Assembly: GCA_029582155.1 (NCBI GenBank)
Contig: CM055901.1
Span: forward strand, 55,224,625 to 55,288,624
DNA: 64,000 nucleotides
Origin: Panopea generosa
Lineage: Eukaryota > Mollusca > Bivalvia > Adapedonta > Hiatellidae
Direction of reading: 5' to 3'
Positions within the stretch are counted from its first letter, which is position 1. Each line of letters begins with the position of its first letter. Positions 1 through 14,100 of this stretch are shown one piece after another. The position numbers and the translations under genes are program-made. A model generated the notes under the pieces. The model was not told the origin of the DNA. It saw nothing but the letters and a program-made list of their open reading frames with translations, and searched no databases.

Positions 1-319
1 ACTTATTACAAGAGAATACTGAAGTACTGCAAAGAATACGACGTTTGTGAAAAAAGGTACTGATCAAATACTTTATATAAACATTCGACATTGGACAAAG
101 CATACCTTTTGCAATATATTGAAATGTGTCTATGCAAAACCTTCCATGCACAGCAGTATTATCGAAGTCCATTGATGTCTGTCTCAGCAAACATCTCATC
201 ATATTTTCTTTGTCAATGTTTATTAATTTTTTACCATTATTCTATTTCCGTAACTTATAAAAACACATTATGAAGTCCTGGCGGATCGGTTGCCACAATG
301 GGCTAAACGTTAGAAAAAA

Positions 320-565
320 AATCTATTTCCATAAAAATGTCTACATTTTCTTCAAATCATCAGCATTTTAAGGAAATAATTACATAAAACTAGCTACATT
401 CGAAGAATATATTCCAATAGAATTATCAACATTTTAAGGAAATAATTGCATAAAAATAGCTACATTCGAAGAATATATTCCAATAGAATGATCAATATTA
501 TATAAACGTTTCCATAAAACTATCTGCGTTCGAAGTAAATATTTCAATAAAAATATCCACATGTA
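320..565. repeat. Short tandem array, about 66 bp, 3-4 copies
   Basis: CATTTTAAGGAAATAATT at 364 recurs at 430, followed each time by ACATTCGAAGAATATATTCC; degraded copies flank these. Period 66 bp like the next array, but sequence unrelated. Confidence 0.7.
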
Positions 566-619
566 CACAAGGGATCAAACAAAAACATTGTGCACAAAAC
601 GGTATAGAAACGTAAAACA

Positions 620-3600
620 ACACTTAAATACAATCGAGGAATAGTGGTGTACTGTGATAGATAAAACGATAGAAGTATCGTAAAACAAGGCACATTTTAA
701 ACAGGAACAGTGGTGTACTGTGGTAGACAAAATGATAGAAGTAACGCAAAACAAGGCACATATCGACGAGGAACAGTGGTGTACTGTGATAGATAAAATG
801 ATAGAAGTAACGTAAACTAGTCACATATAGACAAGGAACAGTGGTGTACTGTGGAAGATAAAATGATTCAAGTAATGTAAAAAAGGCACATATAAACAAG
901 AAATGGCGGTGTACTGTGGTAGATAAAAGGATAGAAGTAATGTAAAACAAGGCATATATAGATGAGGAACAGTGGTGTACTGAAATAAATAAACTGATAT
1001 AAAAAAGGCCAAACAAGGCATATATAGACAAGGAACAGTGATGTACTGTGGAAGATTAAATGATAGAAGTAACGTATGAATAGACACATATAGACGAGGA
1101 ACAGTGGTGTACTATAATAGATAAACTGATAAAAGTTACTTAAATCAGGCACATATAGACACGAATAGTGGTGTACTGTGGATCATAAAATAAGTTATGT
1201 AAAAAAAAAGGCACATATAAACAATGTACTGTGATATATAAAATAATACATGTAACGTTAAAAAAGGTACATATATACGAGGAACAGTGGTATACTGTGA
1301 TAGATAAACTGATAGAAGTAACGTAAACAAGGCACATATAGAAAAGTAACAGTGGTGTACTGTGGAAGATAAAATGATAGAAGTAAAGTAAAAAACATAT
1401 AGACGAGGAACCGCGATGCACTGTTATAGATAAAATGATAGAAGTAACGTAAAACAACGTATAGACGAGGAACAGCAATGTACTGTAATAGATAAAATGA
1501 TACAAGTAATGTAAAAAAAGGTACATATAAATGAGGAACAGTGGTGTACTGTGATAGATAAAATGATACAAGTAATTTTGAGCACTTAAACAAGGCACAT
1601 ACAGACGAGGAACAGCGGTGTGCTGTGATAAATAAAATGATAGAAGTAACGTTAACAAGGCACATATAGGTATCGAACAATGATGTACTGTGGAAGATAA
1701 AATGATACAAGTAACGTAAACAAGGCACATAAAGACGAGGAGCAGTGGTGTTATGTAATAGATAAAATGATAGAAGTAACGTAAAACAAAGCACATATTA
1801 ACGAGAAACAATGGTGTACTATAACAGATAAATGATAGAAGTAACGAAACACTAATGATATAAATAACGTAGAAGGCTAAAACAAGGCAAACATAGACGA
1901 GGAACAGTGGTGTACTGTGATAGATAAAATGATAGAAGTAACGTAAAACAACATGTAGACATATAGTTGTACTGTGGAAGATAAAATGATACAAGTTATG
2001 TAAAACAAGGCACATATAAACGAGGAACAGTTGTGTAGTGTGATAGATAAAATTATATAAAGTAGCGTTAAACAAGGACACATATAGACGAGGAACAGTC
2101 ATGTACTGTGACAGATAAAATGATAGAAATAACTTAAACAAGGCTTATAAACAAGGAACAGTGTTGTACTGTTCAAGATAAAATGACACAAGTAACGTAA
2201 AAAAGGCACATATAAACGAAAAAAACAGTGGTGTACTGTGATAGATAAAATGATAAAAGTAACGTAAAACAAGGCACATATAGACGAGGAACAGTGGTGT
2301 ACTGTTGAATATAAAATGATACAAGCAATGTAAAACAAAGCATATACAGACGAGGAACAGTGGTGTAATGTGATAGATAAAGTGATACAAGTAACATAGA
2401 GCTCTAAAACAAGACACATATAGACGACAAACAGTTATGTACTGTGATAGATAAAATGATAGAAATAATGTTAACAAGGCACATATAGACACGGAACAGT
2501 GATGTACTGTTGAAGATAAAATGATACAAGTAATGCAAAACAAGGCACATATAAACGAAGAACAGTTGTGTACTGTGATAGATAAAATGATGAAAAGTAA
2601 CGTTAAACAAGGCACATATAGACGAGGAACAGCGATGTACTGTAATAGATAAAATGATACAAGTTATGTAAAAAAAGGCATATATAAATGAGGAGAAGTG
2701 GAGTACTGTAATATATAAACAGATAAAAGTAACTTAAACAATGAACAAATAGATAAGGAACAGTGGTGTACTGTGGAAGTTAAAATGATAAAAGTAATTT
2801 GAAAAAGGCACATATAAACGTGGAAAAAAGATGTGCTGTGATAAACATATAGACAAGTAACAGTGGTGTACTGTGGAAGATAAAATGATAAAAGAAACGT
2901 AAAACAAGGCACATATAGACAAGGAACAATGGTGTACTGTGGAATATAAAATGATAGAAGTAACGCAAAACAACATATAGACGAGTAACAGTGATGAACT
3001 GTTATAGATAAAATGGTAGAAGTAACGTAAAACAACGTATAGACGAGGAACAGCGATGTACTGTCATAGATAAAATGATACAAGTAATGTAAAAAAAGGC
3101 ACATATAAATGAGGAACAGTGGTTAACTGTGATAGATAAGATGATACAATGAATATTGAGCTCTAAAACAAGGCACATATAGACGAGGAACAGCGGTGTG
3201 CTGTGACTGACAAAATGATAGAAGTAACGTTAACAAGGCATATATAGATACCACCGAACAGTGGTGTACTGTGTAAGATAAAATGATACAAGTAACGTAA
3301 AAATACAAGTAATGTAAAACAAGACACATATAGACGAGGAACAATGTTGTACTATGATAGATAAAATGATAGATGTAACGTAAAACAACACATAGACAAG
3401 GAACAGCGGTGTATTGTGATAAATAAAATGATAGAAGTTACGTAAACAAGGCACATATAGACAAGGAACAGAGATGTACTATGGAAGATAAAATGATACA
3501 AGTAATGTAAAACATGGCACATATAAACGAGGAACAGTTGTGTACTACGATAGATAAGATGATAAAAAGTAACGTTAAACAAGACACATATAAACGAGGA

Positions 3601-5725
3601 ACAGTGTTGTACTGTGATAGATAAAATGATAGGAGTGACTTAAACAGGGCATATATTAACAAGGAACAGTGGTGTACTGTTGAAGATAAAATGATACAAG
3701 TAACGTAAAAAAGGCACATATAAACGAGAAACACTGATGTACTTTGATAGATAATGTAATAGAAGTAACGTAAAAAAAAGGCACGTATAGACTAGGAACA
3801 GTGGTGTACTGTGGACTATAAAATGATACAAGTAATGTTAAGCAAGGCACATACAGACGAGGAACAGTGGTGTAATGTGATAGATAAAATGATACAAGTA
3901 ACGTAGAGCTCTAAAACAAGGCACATACAGACGAGAAACAGTTATGTACTGTGATAGATTAAATGATAGAAAGTACGTAAAACAACGTATAGACAAGGAA
4001 CAGCGATGTACTCTCATAGATAAAATGATACAAGTAATGTAAAAAAAGGCACATATAAATGAGGAACAGTGGTGTACTGTGATAGATAAGATGATACAAT
4101 GAATATTGAGCTCTTAAACAAGGCACATATAGACGAGGAACAGCGGTGTGCTGTGACTGACAAAATGATAGAAGTAACGTTAACAAGGCATATATAGATA
4201 CCGAACAGTGGTGTACTGTGTAAGATAAAATGATACAAGTAACGTAAAAATACAAGTAATGTAAAACAAGACACATATAGGCGAGAAACAATGGTTTACT
4301 GTGATAGATGGATGATAGAAGTAACGTAAAACAATTGATATAAATAACGTAGAACTCTAAAACAAGGCAAATAACGACGAGGAACAGTGGTATACTGTGA
4401 TAGATAAAATAATAGAAGTAACGTAAAACAAGGCACATATAGACGAGGAACAATGTTGTACTATGATAGATTAAATGATAGATGTAACGTAAAACAACAC
4501 ATAGACAGGGAACAGCGGTGTATTGTGATAAATAAAATGATAGAAGTTACGTAAACAAGGCACATATAGACAAAGAACAGAGATGTACTGTGGAAGATAA
4601 AATGATACAAGTAATGTAAAACATGGCACATATAAACGAGGAACAGTTGTGTACTATGATAGATATGATGATAAAAAGTAACTTTAAACAAGACACATAT
4701 AAACGAGGAACAGTGTTGTACTGTGATAGATAAAATGATAGGAGTGACTTAAACAGGGCACATATAAACAAGGAACAGTGGTGTACTGTTGAAGATAAAA
4801 TGATACAAGTAACGTAAAAAAGGCACATATAAACGAGAAACACTGATGTACTTTGATAGATAATGTAATAGAAGTAACGTAAAAAAAGGCACGTATAGAC
4901 TAGGAACAGTGGTGTACTGTGGACTATAAAATGATACAAGTAATGTTAAGCAAGGCACATACAGACGAGGAACAGTGGTGTAATGTGATAGATAAAATGA
5001 TACAAGTAACGTAGAGCTCTAAAACAAGGCACTTATAGACGAGAAACAGTTATGTACTGTGATAGATTAAATGATAGAAAGTACGTAAAACAAGCACATA
5101 TAGACGAGGAACAGTTGTGTACTGTGATAGATAAAATGATAAAAGTAACGTTAAACAAAGCACATATAGATGAGGAATAGCGATGTACTGTAATAGATAA
5201 AATGATACAAATAATGTAAAAAAGGCACATATAAATGAGGAACAGTGGTGTACTGTAATAGATAAAATGATACAAGTAATTTTGAACTTTAAAACAATGC
5301 ACATATAGACGAGGAACAGCGGTGTACTGTGATAGATAAAATGATAGAAGTAACGTTAACAAGGCATATATAGATACGGAACAGTGGTGTACTGTGGAAT
5401 ATAAAATGATACAAGTAACGTAAATAAGGCACATATAGACGAGGAACAGTGGTGTAATGTGATAGATGAAATGATAGAAGTAACGTAAAACAAGGCACAT
5501 AAAATATAGATGAGGAACAATGGTGTACTATTATATATAAATGATAGAAGTAACGTAAAACAAGACACATATAGACGAGGAACAATGGTGTACTGTGATA
5601 GATAAAATGATAGAAGTAACGTAAAACAAGGCACATATAGACGAAGAACAATGGTGTACTGTGATAGATAAAATGATAGAAGTAACGTAAACAAGGCACA
5701 TATAGACAAGGAATAGCGTAAAAAA
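620..5725. repeat. 66-bp minisatellite (about 77 units) with higher-order duplication
   Basis: Unit runs AAGGCACATATAGACGAGG, AACAGTGGTGTACTGTGATA, GATAAAATGATAGAAGTAAC, GTAAAAC, 65-67 bp, with substitutions and small indels. Blocks at about 3000-3330 and 3330-3960 recur at 3960-4270 and 4440-5090, so segments near 1 kb were copied as a whole. The - strand stays open over long stretches (for example 1140-2141) because the period is a multiple of three. No gene seen. Confidence 0.93.
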
Positions 5726-7385
5726 GTGTACAATGTCATTTACTATTATGACCTGAAGTTGTTGTATAAATTTGAAATACATTGGACCAACAAAATTGAT
5801 TTACACATAGAATACATTTAAGCGTAGACAGCCGATGGTATCTTTTTACGCGCGACATATGTTGAAATATAAGATGAGCGGCATAAACAGCAAGATACCG
5901 AACATTACGTGTACACATCCTCCATAACGGCATGATCATAACCATAATATGGAATAACAACCATACACATGGTAAAGATATTTTATACGGGGATGGTCTT
6001 AAACTGAACCGAAGTGTTCATTAAATGCATTTGCTGCCCCATGTCAGTTATTGATGTTCGGTTACCTTAATTGTCAAGGTAATTTTATTCTTTTTTATTT
6101 TTAAAGCTAGATAATACATACTAGCTGTTCATAGTTCAGTTATGAGTTTTAATTATCTTAATGGATAAAAATGCTCTCATTATCATTAAAAAATAAAAAG
6201 CCAAATGGATTGGTATGTCAAATGCACCAAAACGTGACAAATTGATATTTAGATAGGAGTTACTAACTTGAAACAATGTCCCAATTCTAAAGAATAGATA
6301 ATACTTAAATACGACTTGACGACCTTTGCATCGTCATTCGTACTCTTTCTTAGATGAAAAAAATTTATTACGTGAAAACGGATCAAATTGGAATAAAAAT
6401 GAAATCACGCGAAACATATTATATGTCACAAAATATGTTGCGGTGTCAGTGACTATATATGATGCCCTCACAGGGGTTTTGGAGAACATGGCCATTTTTA
6501 TTTAGAGATCTTGGGATCAAAGGCCTTGTTTTAGAGATCTATGAATATTGTCCTTAATACAACCCCGGAAAAATGTACCAAATTTGATCAATTTTATCAG
6601 AGACATATTAACAGCTGGCCCGTAGCTAGACCTTAAAAACAGGAGGCATATTCTAGGTGTTGGGGAGGGGGTCACGGGGCATGCTCGCCCAGATTAAAAT
6701 TCGACGATGATGCCATTTCTTGCGTTTTCCTACATTTCAGAGCCTATTTTGCCCATTAGGAGGTATTGATTTTGGATACTTTTATTTTAAAATCAAGTAA
6801 AAAAATCTGGGGTTTTACAAATAATCACCAAATGATAACCAAAAAAGCACAAACATATCAAATTGATTGATCTATACTCTTAACATATTTTTTAGCAAAT
6901 AAAATGAGGTGATATGTTCGTTCATGCATATAGTTTAAAAAAATCTAAATTGAATAAGTGTGTCGCATAAGTCTTAAAATCAATTCTTTGAGGCTGAAAT
7001 TCAAAACACTTAAATATTAGACTAAGCATTCACCAACGTCTATCTGAAAACAAATTGTGACAATTTGCTAAGTATTAGTCGAACATTAGATTATTGATGT
7101 TATCAAAGGCATACAAGCTCAGCAATAGTTCGTATAGTCATATTTAGTATCTTTCCTAAATATATTATGATGATAAAATCCAAATGTTCAATTGAATATG
7201 CTTAATGTTTATTTTTTTTATTCCGATTTCTTAATTCTTAATCATTTGTTCAAACATGATGCCTGATTCTAAATACTTGATTATCATTGTATATAATTTG
7301 TATACTGTTTTATTCTTACTTTCTATTTCTTAGTTCTAAATTTTACCTTACTCATGCCAAATGAATGGGTTAATTCTTTATGTCT
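5726..7385. other. AT-rich spacer, no gene recognised
   Basis: Contains only short open frames without recognisable domains or splice structure. Nothing repeated elsewhere in the window was noticed here. Confidence 0.4.
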
Positions 7386-7389
7386 ATTT

Positions 7390-7690
7390 AATAATAGTGG
7401 TAATGGTAGTGGTAGTTGTGATTGTGATATTGTTGATGATGTGGAAGTAGTAGTGATAGTGTTTGTGATAATGATAATGGTAATGGTATCGGTAGCTGTA
7501 GTGGTGGTGACAGTGTCATTGTTCGTGGCAGTTATTATCGTAGTTGTTGTGATGGTGGTTGTAGTAGTGACAGTGGCAGTGGTTGTGGTAATGTTAATGA
7601 TAATGCTAATATAAATGTAATGGTATTTATAATAGCAATGGTAGTAGTAGTGGTAGGAGTAATTGTAGTGGTAAATGTTGTGGTGATAGA
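7390..7690 (+). repeat. Low-complexity GTN/GATN trinucleotide-like tract
   Basis: Runs of GTAGTG, GTGATA, GTGGTT and similar steps. It yields a Val-rich open frame on +, which I treat as a by-product of the simple repeat. Confidence 0.75.
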
Positions 7691-7954
7691 TTGTGGCTAA
7701 AATTCAATATTAATAAGGAGTTGCAGAATAAAAGAAACACTTCGAACTAGAAAAAGAAAGACCAGTCTTCCAATACGCACAGTAAATTCACATAGTAAAA
7801 CAAGACAAATATTATATAATTGTTTACAGGCCCAGACGCTTACATGATTGCAGGGCCAGCACAGCAGCGGAAAAAGATCTTATCTCTTCGCAAACTGAAT
7901 ATTTACTTCTTCTTTTTAGTGAAAATCTATCGCCATATCCCTCCTTTAAATCAC

Positions 7955-8170
7955 GTTAAGGCGTGTGGTGCAGCAGTAGAGCACCGAACCCAGGATCGGA
8001 AGGTGGTGGGTTCGATCCTCCCCACGGACATGCGTGGTTTCCTTGAGCAAGACACCTTTTCCGCATATGCTTAAGTACTGGTTATACACAAGAAGACTTC
8101 GAGCGTGATTTGTATAAATCTATATATAATATATTATATAAGAACTTGAAGTAAAATAAATAAGTTAAAT
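7955..8170 (+). mobile_element. tRNA-derived SINE, family 1
   Basis: tRNA-like head with A box near GTGGTGCAGCAGTAGAGCAC and B box GGTTCGATCC, then CCTTGAGCAAGACACCTTTT, GAAGACTTCGAGCGTGAT and an A-rich tail GAAGTAAAATAAATAAG. The same body occurs on the - strand at 60285-60497 and, more decayed, at 44650-44840. Confidence 0.8.
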
Positions 8171-9335
8171 CTGCACGTGATGTATATATATGGAAAATAT
8201 TCATATTATAAATCATTACTCTCATCTAAAAACAGGATGTTTTATCTATAAAAAAGGATGTTTTTATATATAAAAAACAGGATTTGTTTCTAAAGTATTC
8301 ACGGAATATGAAAGAAAATCCGATAAGCTGGGTGACATTGCAATACACATTCAAGTATCACGCATCCATGCACGCACCCATGCACGCACATGCTTTACAT
8401 AATAAAATATCACGGAAGTTAAGAATCATGGCAGCACTGCATGTAATTGTTGTTGATAAAAACATATACGTGACTCCAAACTGAAAATAACTATACGTAT
8501 AACTATGCTAAATGTAAATACGAGAAAAAACATATCGACGTGATAGAAATTATGTATGTTTTGTTATCTAAAATAAAAGCTATAGCATTTGTATGCAATA
8601 TGATCTATGTTTGTATTTTAATATAAAAATAAATTTCATAACAACAATATGTTAAGATGTGTTTATTTCTGATATGATTAAACTCCACGTCCGGACAGCC
8701 CACACATCATGTTCATATCATACATAATCATTTTTTGATTATCAATCCAATATCACAAATGGTGTAGTAAATCCCAGAACTGCGTTCAGTTCGGTTAAAC
8801 GTTAACCAACATATTTTTTCTGGAAGCTTGTTCAACCTCAAATTAGCACACAACACGCAACACATTATGGGAACCAGATATTAAACTTGAAATTACAATA
8901 TACATTCAAGTTTGTATTGCAACCAATAAAAATAAAATAAGATACACTATCGTGATGAAGTGAGGACGAAATAACGATACTATCATTCGCCATTTAAAAT
9001 TGTTGTTCATCTTTTACATTCACAGCACTCCCTCCCCCCACCACTGAAGTAAAATAAACGAGTTTAAACTTAAATACAAATTAAAATTATCGATCAGCAA
9101 TTCATCTTTAGAAAAGAACCAACTAAAAGTGTTTCTCATCAACATAATTTTTTATTATGTTTGGATGCTGTTGCGATACAAGAAATTTTAAAAATATATG
9201 TAATTTATGTTCAAATCCATTATATATAAACCTTTTTTCCTTAAACCATACTTTCAATAACATTGTTGTTTGTTTTCTTTGATGTTATAAACTACTCGGT
9301 CGTTTCTTTCCAAGGACGAATTGGGCTTATAAGGA
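8171..9335. other. AT-rich spacer, no gene recognised
   Basis: Short direct repeats of AAACAGGATGTTTT-type sequence near 8230-8290. No splice-consistent coding segment seen. Confidence 0.4.
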
Positions 9336-9560
9336 TACAATGTTTCTGAAGTCTACTTTCACTTTGTCAACAACGTACACACATACTGAACACAAAATCA
9401 AAACTCCGTTTGAAACGTGACCCCTATTTTCTAACGATATTTTGGCATTGCAGATGTTTAAAAACATCAGATGTAGGTTTCCATTCTCTGATTTTTGCGA
9501 ATGACAAGCCTTTAAAATATTTCATTTACTGTAGAAATAAGAAGTGAAATCGATGTTGGA
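9336..9560 (+). repeat. Dispersed repeat, copy A
   Basis: Aligns by eye with 53318-53540: GAAGTCTACTTTCACTTTGTC, then GTGACCCCTA, TTTTGNNAxTGCAGA, GAATGACAAGC, TTTACTxTAGAA. No coding signature or terminal repeats found. Class unknown. Confidence 0.65.
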
Positions 9561-10909
9561 CTTATACCTCAATTATGAGTTTTGACAGAGATGTTAATAA
9601 AATATTTAATCTTGTAAATAAATAGGCGAAGTGGCATATGTACGACTTGTTCCTGAGAGAAAACTAAACATTTAAGCGGAAGAAATCCAAAATAATTAAC
9701 ATTTCAATACAATAACCTGACATTGACTATTTCTCATCCTGAAACATTAGTTAACCAAACGTTACTTCCAATCATCAAAAATAAAAGGTGAATATAATTG
9801 TATATAAACTTTGTTACGTCATAAAGCTATATAATTTACATTCTGATATAGTTGTTGTTGGAGTTACAGATGTGTTGGATGTGGTAATGAAAAACAAGAT
9901 CCGACCACTACTTTATACAATGTCCCATATATTATATTGATGGGTGACTTTGTCCTTTTCGTTCTACACACCGTTTTCATCCCTTAAAAACACGGGTGCT
10001 TTAATTTGGTAAGAGTACATATACCAGCGACGAAAATACATTTATACTTACACTGGTACAACAATTCATTAAAAACACGAAACGTTTTGTCAACCGACCT
10101 CAGATATTTAATTTTATGCAGCCTTTCAATGCACCGATATCATAACAGCTTAAAAATAAATACGTCATGTCTTTTCTTTCTTTTTCCTTATTGTCTACTT
10201 TTATTCTTTCCTATTTTTATGCATATTTTCATTTCCTTGGATTGTTTTGTTTTATATCCCACTGAATATTATCATTGCCATCTTGATTCTAATGTTATTT
10301 GTTTATAGAAAGGGGAGGGCTTTCTGTAACTACTGTTGCTAAAACTCGTGACCAAACCCGTTTGCTAAGTATGTGAATTCGCACAAAAGCAGACGCCCTC
10401 GATTTAGCGTAACATTGGTTTATCCTACATGTAAATAATGTAAACAATGGGTTCCGGACAGATTAGTGATCTAATTTTCCACGTGTCTGGTGTCAAATTT
10501 AATGTCTCAGCATTTGCTATGATTAAATATACTGAAACGAAAAAGAAAAGCGCAGGTATTTTTGTTTAATAATGTTATAAATATGGGTTGCATTAAACAA
10601 AATACAAATTTCTATTTGCCTATTGATCGTGTGACCGACAATTAAAAGTTCACTGGTTGACTACCGCCATTGAAACAATACCACACTTTTCTCGTGCACA
10701 GGCACCAACGTGACAATTTACATCATGGGTTAAACCATTCTCTAACTATCACTTTACATACACGAACTTTGAAAATATTGAAATGTGAATAAAATCGATG
10801 CCAAGGTTATGTCAAAATGGTCATAACAGTCAGGATCGTTAATATTGTCTGTCTGCATGAATTATACATGAATACATTCAGATAAAAAAACTGTTTTTAA
10901 TAATTCCAG
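9561..10909. other. Upstream intron or flank of the CHST15-like gene
   Basis: No family-like peptide or further CHST15 exon found. The 100-codon open frame at 10006-10308 is hydrophobic, of skewed composition and not recognised. Confidence 0.35.
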
Positions 10910-11129
10910 CCGCCAATCAAATTCAGTCAGAAGTTTAAGAATCCATGTTGGTACGAACGAAACGACGGAAGTGCTGGAGTGGGCAAAATACTACGCTGTT
11001 TACCGTACGTGTTTGTTATCGGCGTGAAGAAATGTGGAACCAGCGATCTCTTTTATCGATTAACTCTGCATCCCGAGTTTATCAAACCTGGGTTTAAAGA
11101 AGCTCAATGGTTTGCACGCAAACGATTTA
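10910..11129 (+). CDS. CHST15: CHST15-like exon with PAPS 5'-phosphosulfate loop
   Basis: 220 nt, entered in phase 0 after TAATTCCAG and left in phase 1 at GTAAGT. Encodes KNPCWYERND, then the 5'-PSB motif KKCGTSDLFYR and KEAQWFARKRF, all typical of the start of the CHST15 catalytic domain. The exon could be the first catalytic exon; no initiator Met or signal anchor is present in it. Confidence 0.88.
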
Positions 11130-14100
11130 GTAAGTTTATTAACAATTTTAATATTTATTTGACAACTTTATGTGATATTTATACTTATAGAAACATATCT
11201 TTATATATCATTTACCCGGTATAGTTATATACATTAACTTTTTAAAAAAAAATTTCAATTTTTTCATAAAATATATGACGGGAACAGTTTAAAACATTTG
11301 ATGTTTGTATTAAACACGGAAACACCATATGCAGACGCCATACAAACTGAATGCACCGTTTACTTTTACTCGATTGAATACCATGTACAATTGCTTTTCA
11401 AACGATTGTATTTTAATTCGTTATATAAGGCCTCAACATCACTTGTATCTTATTTAATGCTAAAGTACTCCTCATTACAGTGTGCTATTTACCGTGACAT
11501 TTCATACGAACGAGTCATAGTAATATATTTATTACGACACGTGCATTACATTCTTACAAAAATGCCATACGACATTGACCCGCTGAAAAAAGTAGTACTT
11601 TATTACTTGAACGACTATCTGTCCACCATTTTGTATTGGTTTTCAAACTTTCCTTCAAGGACCAGAAGTACCAGAAGTATGCATTAACATCTTATCCCGG
11701 TAGCTGACTCTTCCTCATGTTAAATAAATATATCTTCTTATCGACAGTAGCTGTTTGGATAATCTAGCCATTAAAACTCCTTGGTGATATTTATATTCAT
11801 CTTGTTTGAAATTTCTTTATGTTTTGGAAAATAAATTTGTCCTTAGCTTTGTTAAATTAAGAAACCGTTTATACCTTTAATATCTATCCCTTTAATGGCA
11901 GTACTTTTGGCAATGCTGGCAAGTTGTAAAAGAGAATCAATCACATGTCATGGCAGTATAAGAATTCGACCAATCAGTGGTTCGAGCTTTATGTGGTGTT
12001 CCAGTCGTCAGTGTTCGAGCCAACGTAGTTCTACTGAACGTCTGAACACAATAATGATCCTTGCGTACGAGCTTAAAAAAAGCAAGTGTATGGAAGCCAC
12101 ACCAAGAATTCATTGTTTAGCATGAACTTGTATCAGATCCATTATGGTCGGCGGTTACGCGTCTATGAGGAAGTTTTTAAGAACACCGATCACAAGAAAA
12201 TCAAAGGCACACGCTCGTTTCTGTTTTTCAAAGTAACTATGTTCATTTTTTTCTAGTGAAACATCCGAGCAGCCATGTTAAAGAACAAAGTGGTGTTTGG
12301 CTTTTTTGCAAGGCTTTGTCCAAACAAGGAATTTCAAATCATCCGTTCATTCATATATTGAATTTCGGTTTCTCAGCAGCGACCTCTTTTTATTGTTTTA
12401 ATCTCTTTCACGGACCACAAACGAGCTACATTAGCTAGTAAATGTAGAGTATGTTCCAAGTTGTCCATCACCTTATTTAATGAGTTCATCTGCAGTGACA
12501 TGCCATCTTTTGTCAAGATAAACGAATAGTCGTATTCGTTTTAAAGTTAATAATACGTTTATAATTATTTATGTGTACATCTACATCGCTAATTAAACCA
12601 AATTATTTTGCCTCTGTTGTAAATCAATTTCCCGGTTACATCTAACACAAATGAGGTTCACAAGTACTCTCCTGAAACACTGGTAACAGAATGTGGAATA
12701 CTCTCCTGATACACTGTTAATAGAATGTAGAATACTCTCCTGAAACAATGGTAATATAATTTAGAATACTCTCCTGAAACACTCGTAATATAATGTAAAA
12801 TAATTTCCTAAAACACTGGTAATAAAATGAAGAATACTCTCCTGGAACACTCGTAATAGAATGTCAAATACTCACCTGAAACACTGGTAATTCAATGTAG
12901 AAACCTTTCCTGAAACACTGGTTATATAATGTGGAATACTCTCCTGAAACACTCGTAATAGAATGTAGAACACTTTCCAGAAACTTTCGTAATAGAATGT
13001 AGAATACTCTTCTGAAACACTGGTAATATAATGTAGAATACTCTTCTGAAACACTGTTAATAAAATGTAGAATACTCTCCTGAAACACTCGTAATAGAAT
13101 GACGAATACTCTCCTGAAACACTGGTAATATAATGTAGAATACTTTCCTAAAACACTGGTAATATAATGTAGAATACTTTCCTGAAACACTCGTAATAGA
13201 ATGTCGAATACTCTCCTGAAACACTGGTAATTTAATGTAGAAAACTTTCCTGAAACACCAGTTATATAATGCGGAATACTCTCCTGAAACACTCGTAATA
13301 GAATGTAGAATACTCTCCCAAAACATTCGTAACAGAATGTAGATACACTTCTGAAACACTGTTAATAAAATGTAGAATACTCTCCTGAAACACTCGTAAT
13401 AGAATGTCGAATACTTTCCTGAAACACTGGTTATATAATGTAGACTCTCCTGAAACACTGGTAATTTAATGTAGAAAACTTTCCTGAAACACTGGTTTTA
13501 TAATGTGGAATATTCTCCTGAAACACTCTTATTAGAATGTAGAATACTCTTCCGAAAATTCGTAAAAGAATGTAGAATGCTCTTCTGAAACACTGGTAAT
13601 AGAATGTAAAATACTTTCCTGTAACACTGGTAATATAATGTAGTATACTTTCCTGAAATACCCATAATAGAATGTGGAATACTCTTCTGAAACACAAGTA
13701 ATATAATGCAGATTACTCTCCTGAAACACTCATAATAGAATGTGGAATACTCTTCTGAAACACTGGTAACAAAATGTAGAATACTCTCCTGAAACACTCG
13801 TAATAGAATGTAGAATAATCTCCTAAAACAATCGTAACAGAATGTAGATAACTCTCCTGAAACACTCATAATATAATGTGGAATACTCTTCTGAAACACT
13901 GGTAACAAAATGTAGAATACTCTCCAGAAACACTCGTAATATAATGTATAATAATCTCCTGAAACACTTGTAACATAATGTAGAATACTCTCCTGAAACA
14001 CTGGTAATAGAATGTAGAATAATCTCCTAAAACACTCGTAATAGAATATAGAATACTCTCTTGAGAAACACTCGTAATAGAATGTAGAATAATCTCCTAA

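Noticed and set aside
1140-2141. 333-codon open frame on the - strand, and similar frames across 0.6-5.7 kb
   Set aside because: The 66-bp repeat unit has few stops on the - strand and a period divisible by three, so long frames arise without selection. Several overlapping frames are open at once and indels break them often.
620-5725. CRISPR-like array
   Set aside because: Units are contiguous with no unique spacers, and the context is a spliced eukaryotic genome. The same applies to the 34-bp and 28-bp arrays.
7354-7614. Valine-rich putative membrane peptide
   Set aside because: Comes from a GTN low-complexity tract; no signal of selection or neighbouring exon.
7957-8025. Functional tRNA gene
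   Set aside because: A and B boxes are present but no complete cloverleaf with acceptor pairing; it continues into a SINE body and A-rich tail.
11895-12125. Second sulfotransferase exon or other gene
   Set aside because: Another frame gives WQYKNSTNQWFELYVVFQSS, but it lacks matching splice sites and phase for the CHST15-like gene and has no recognised family.
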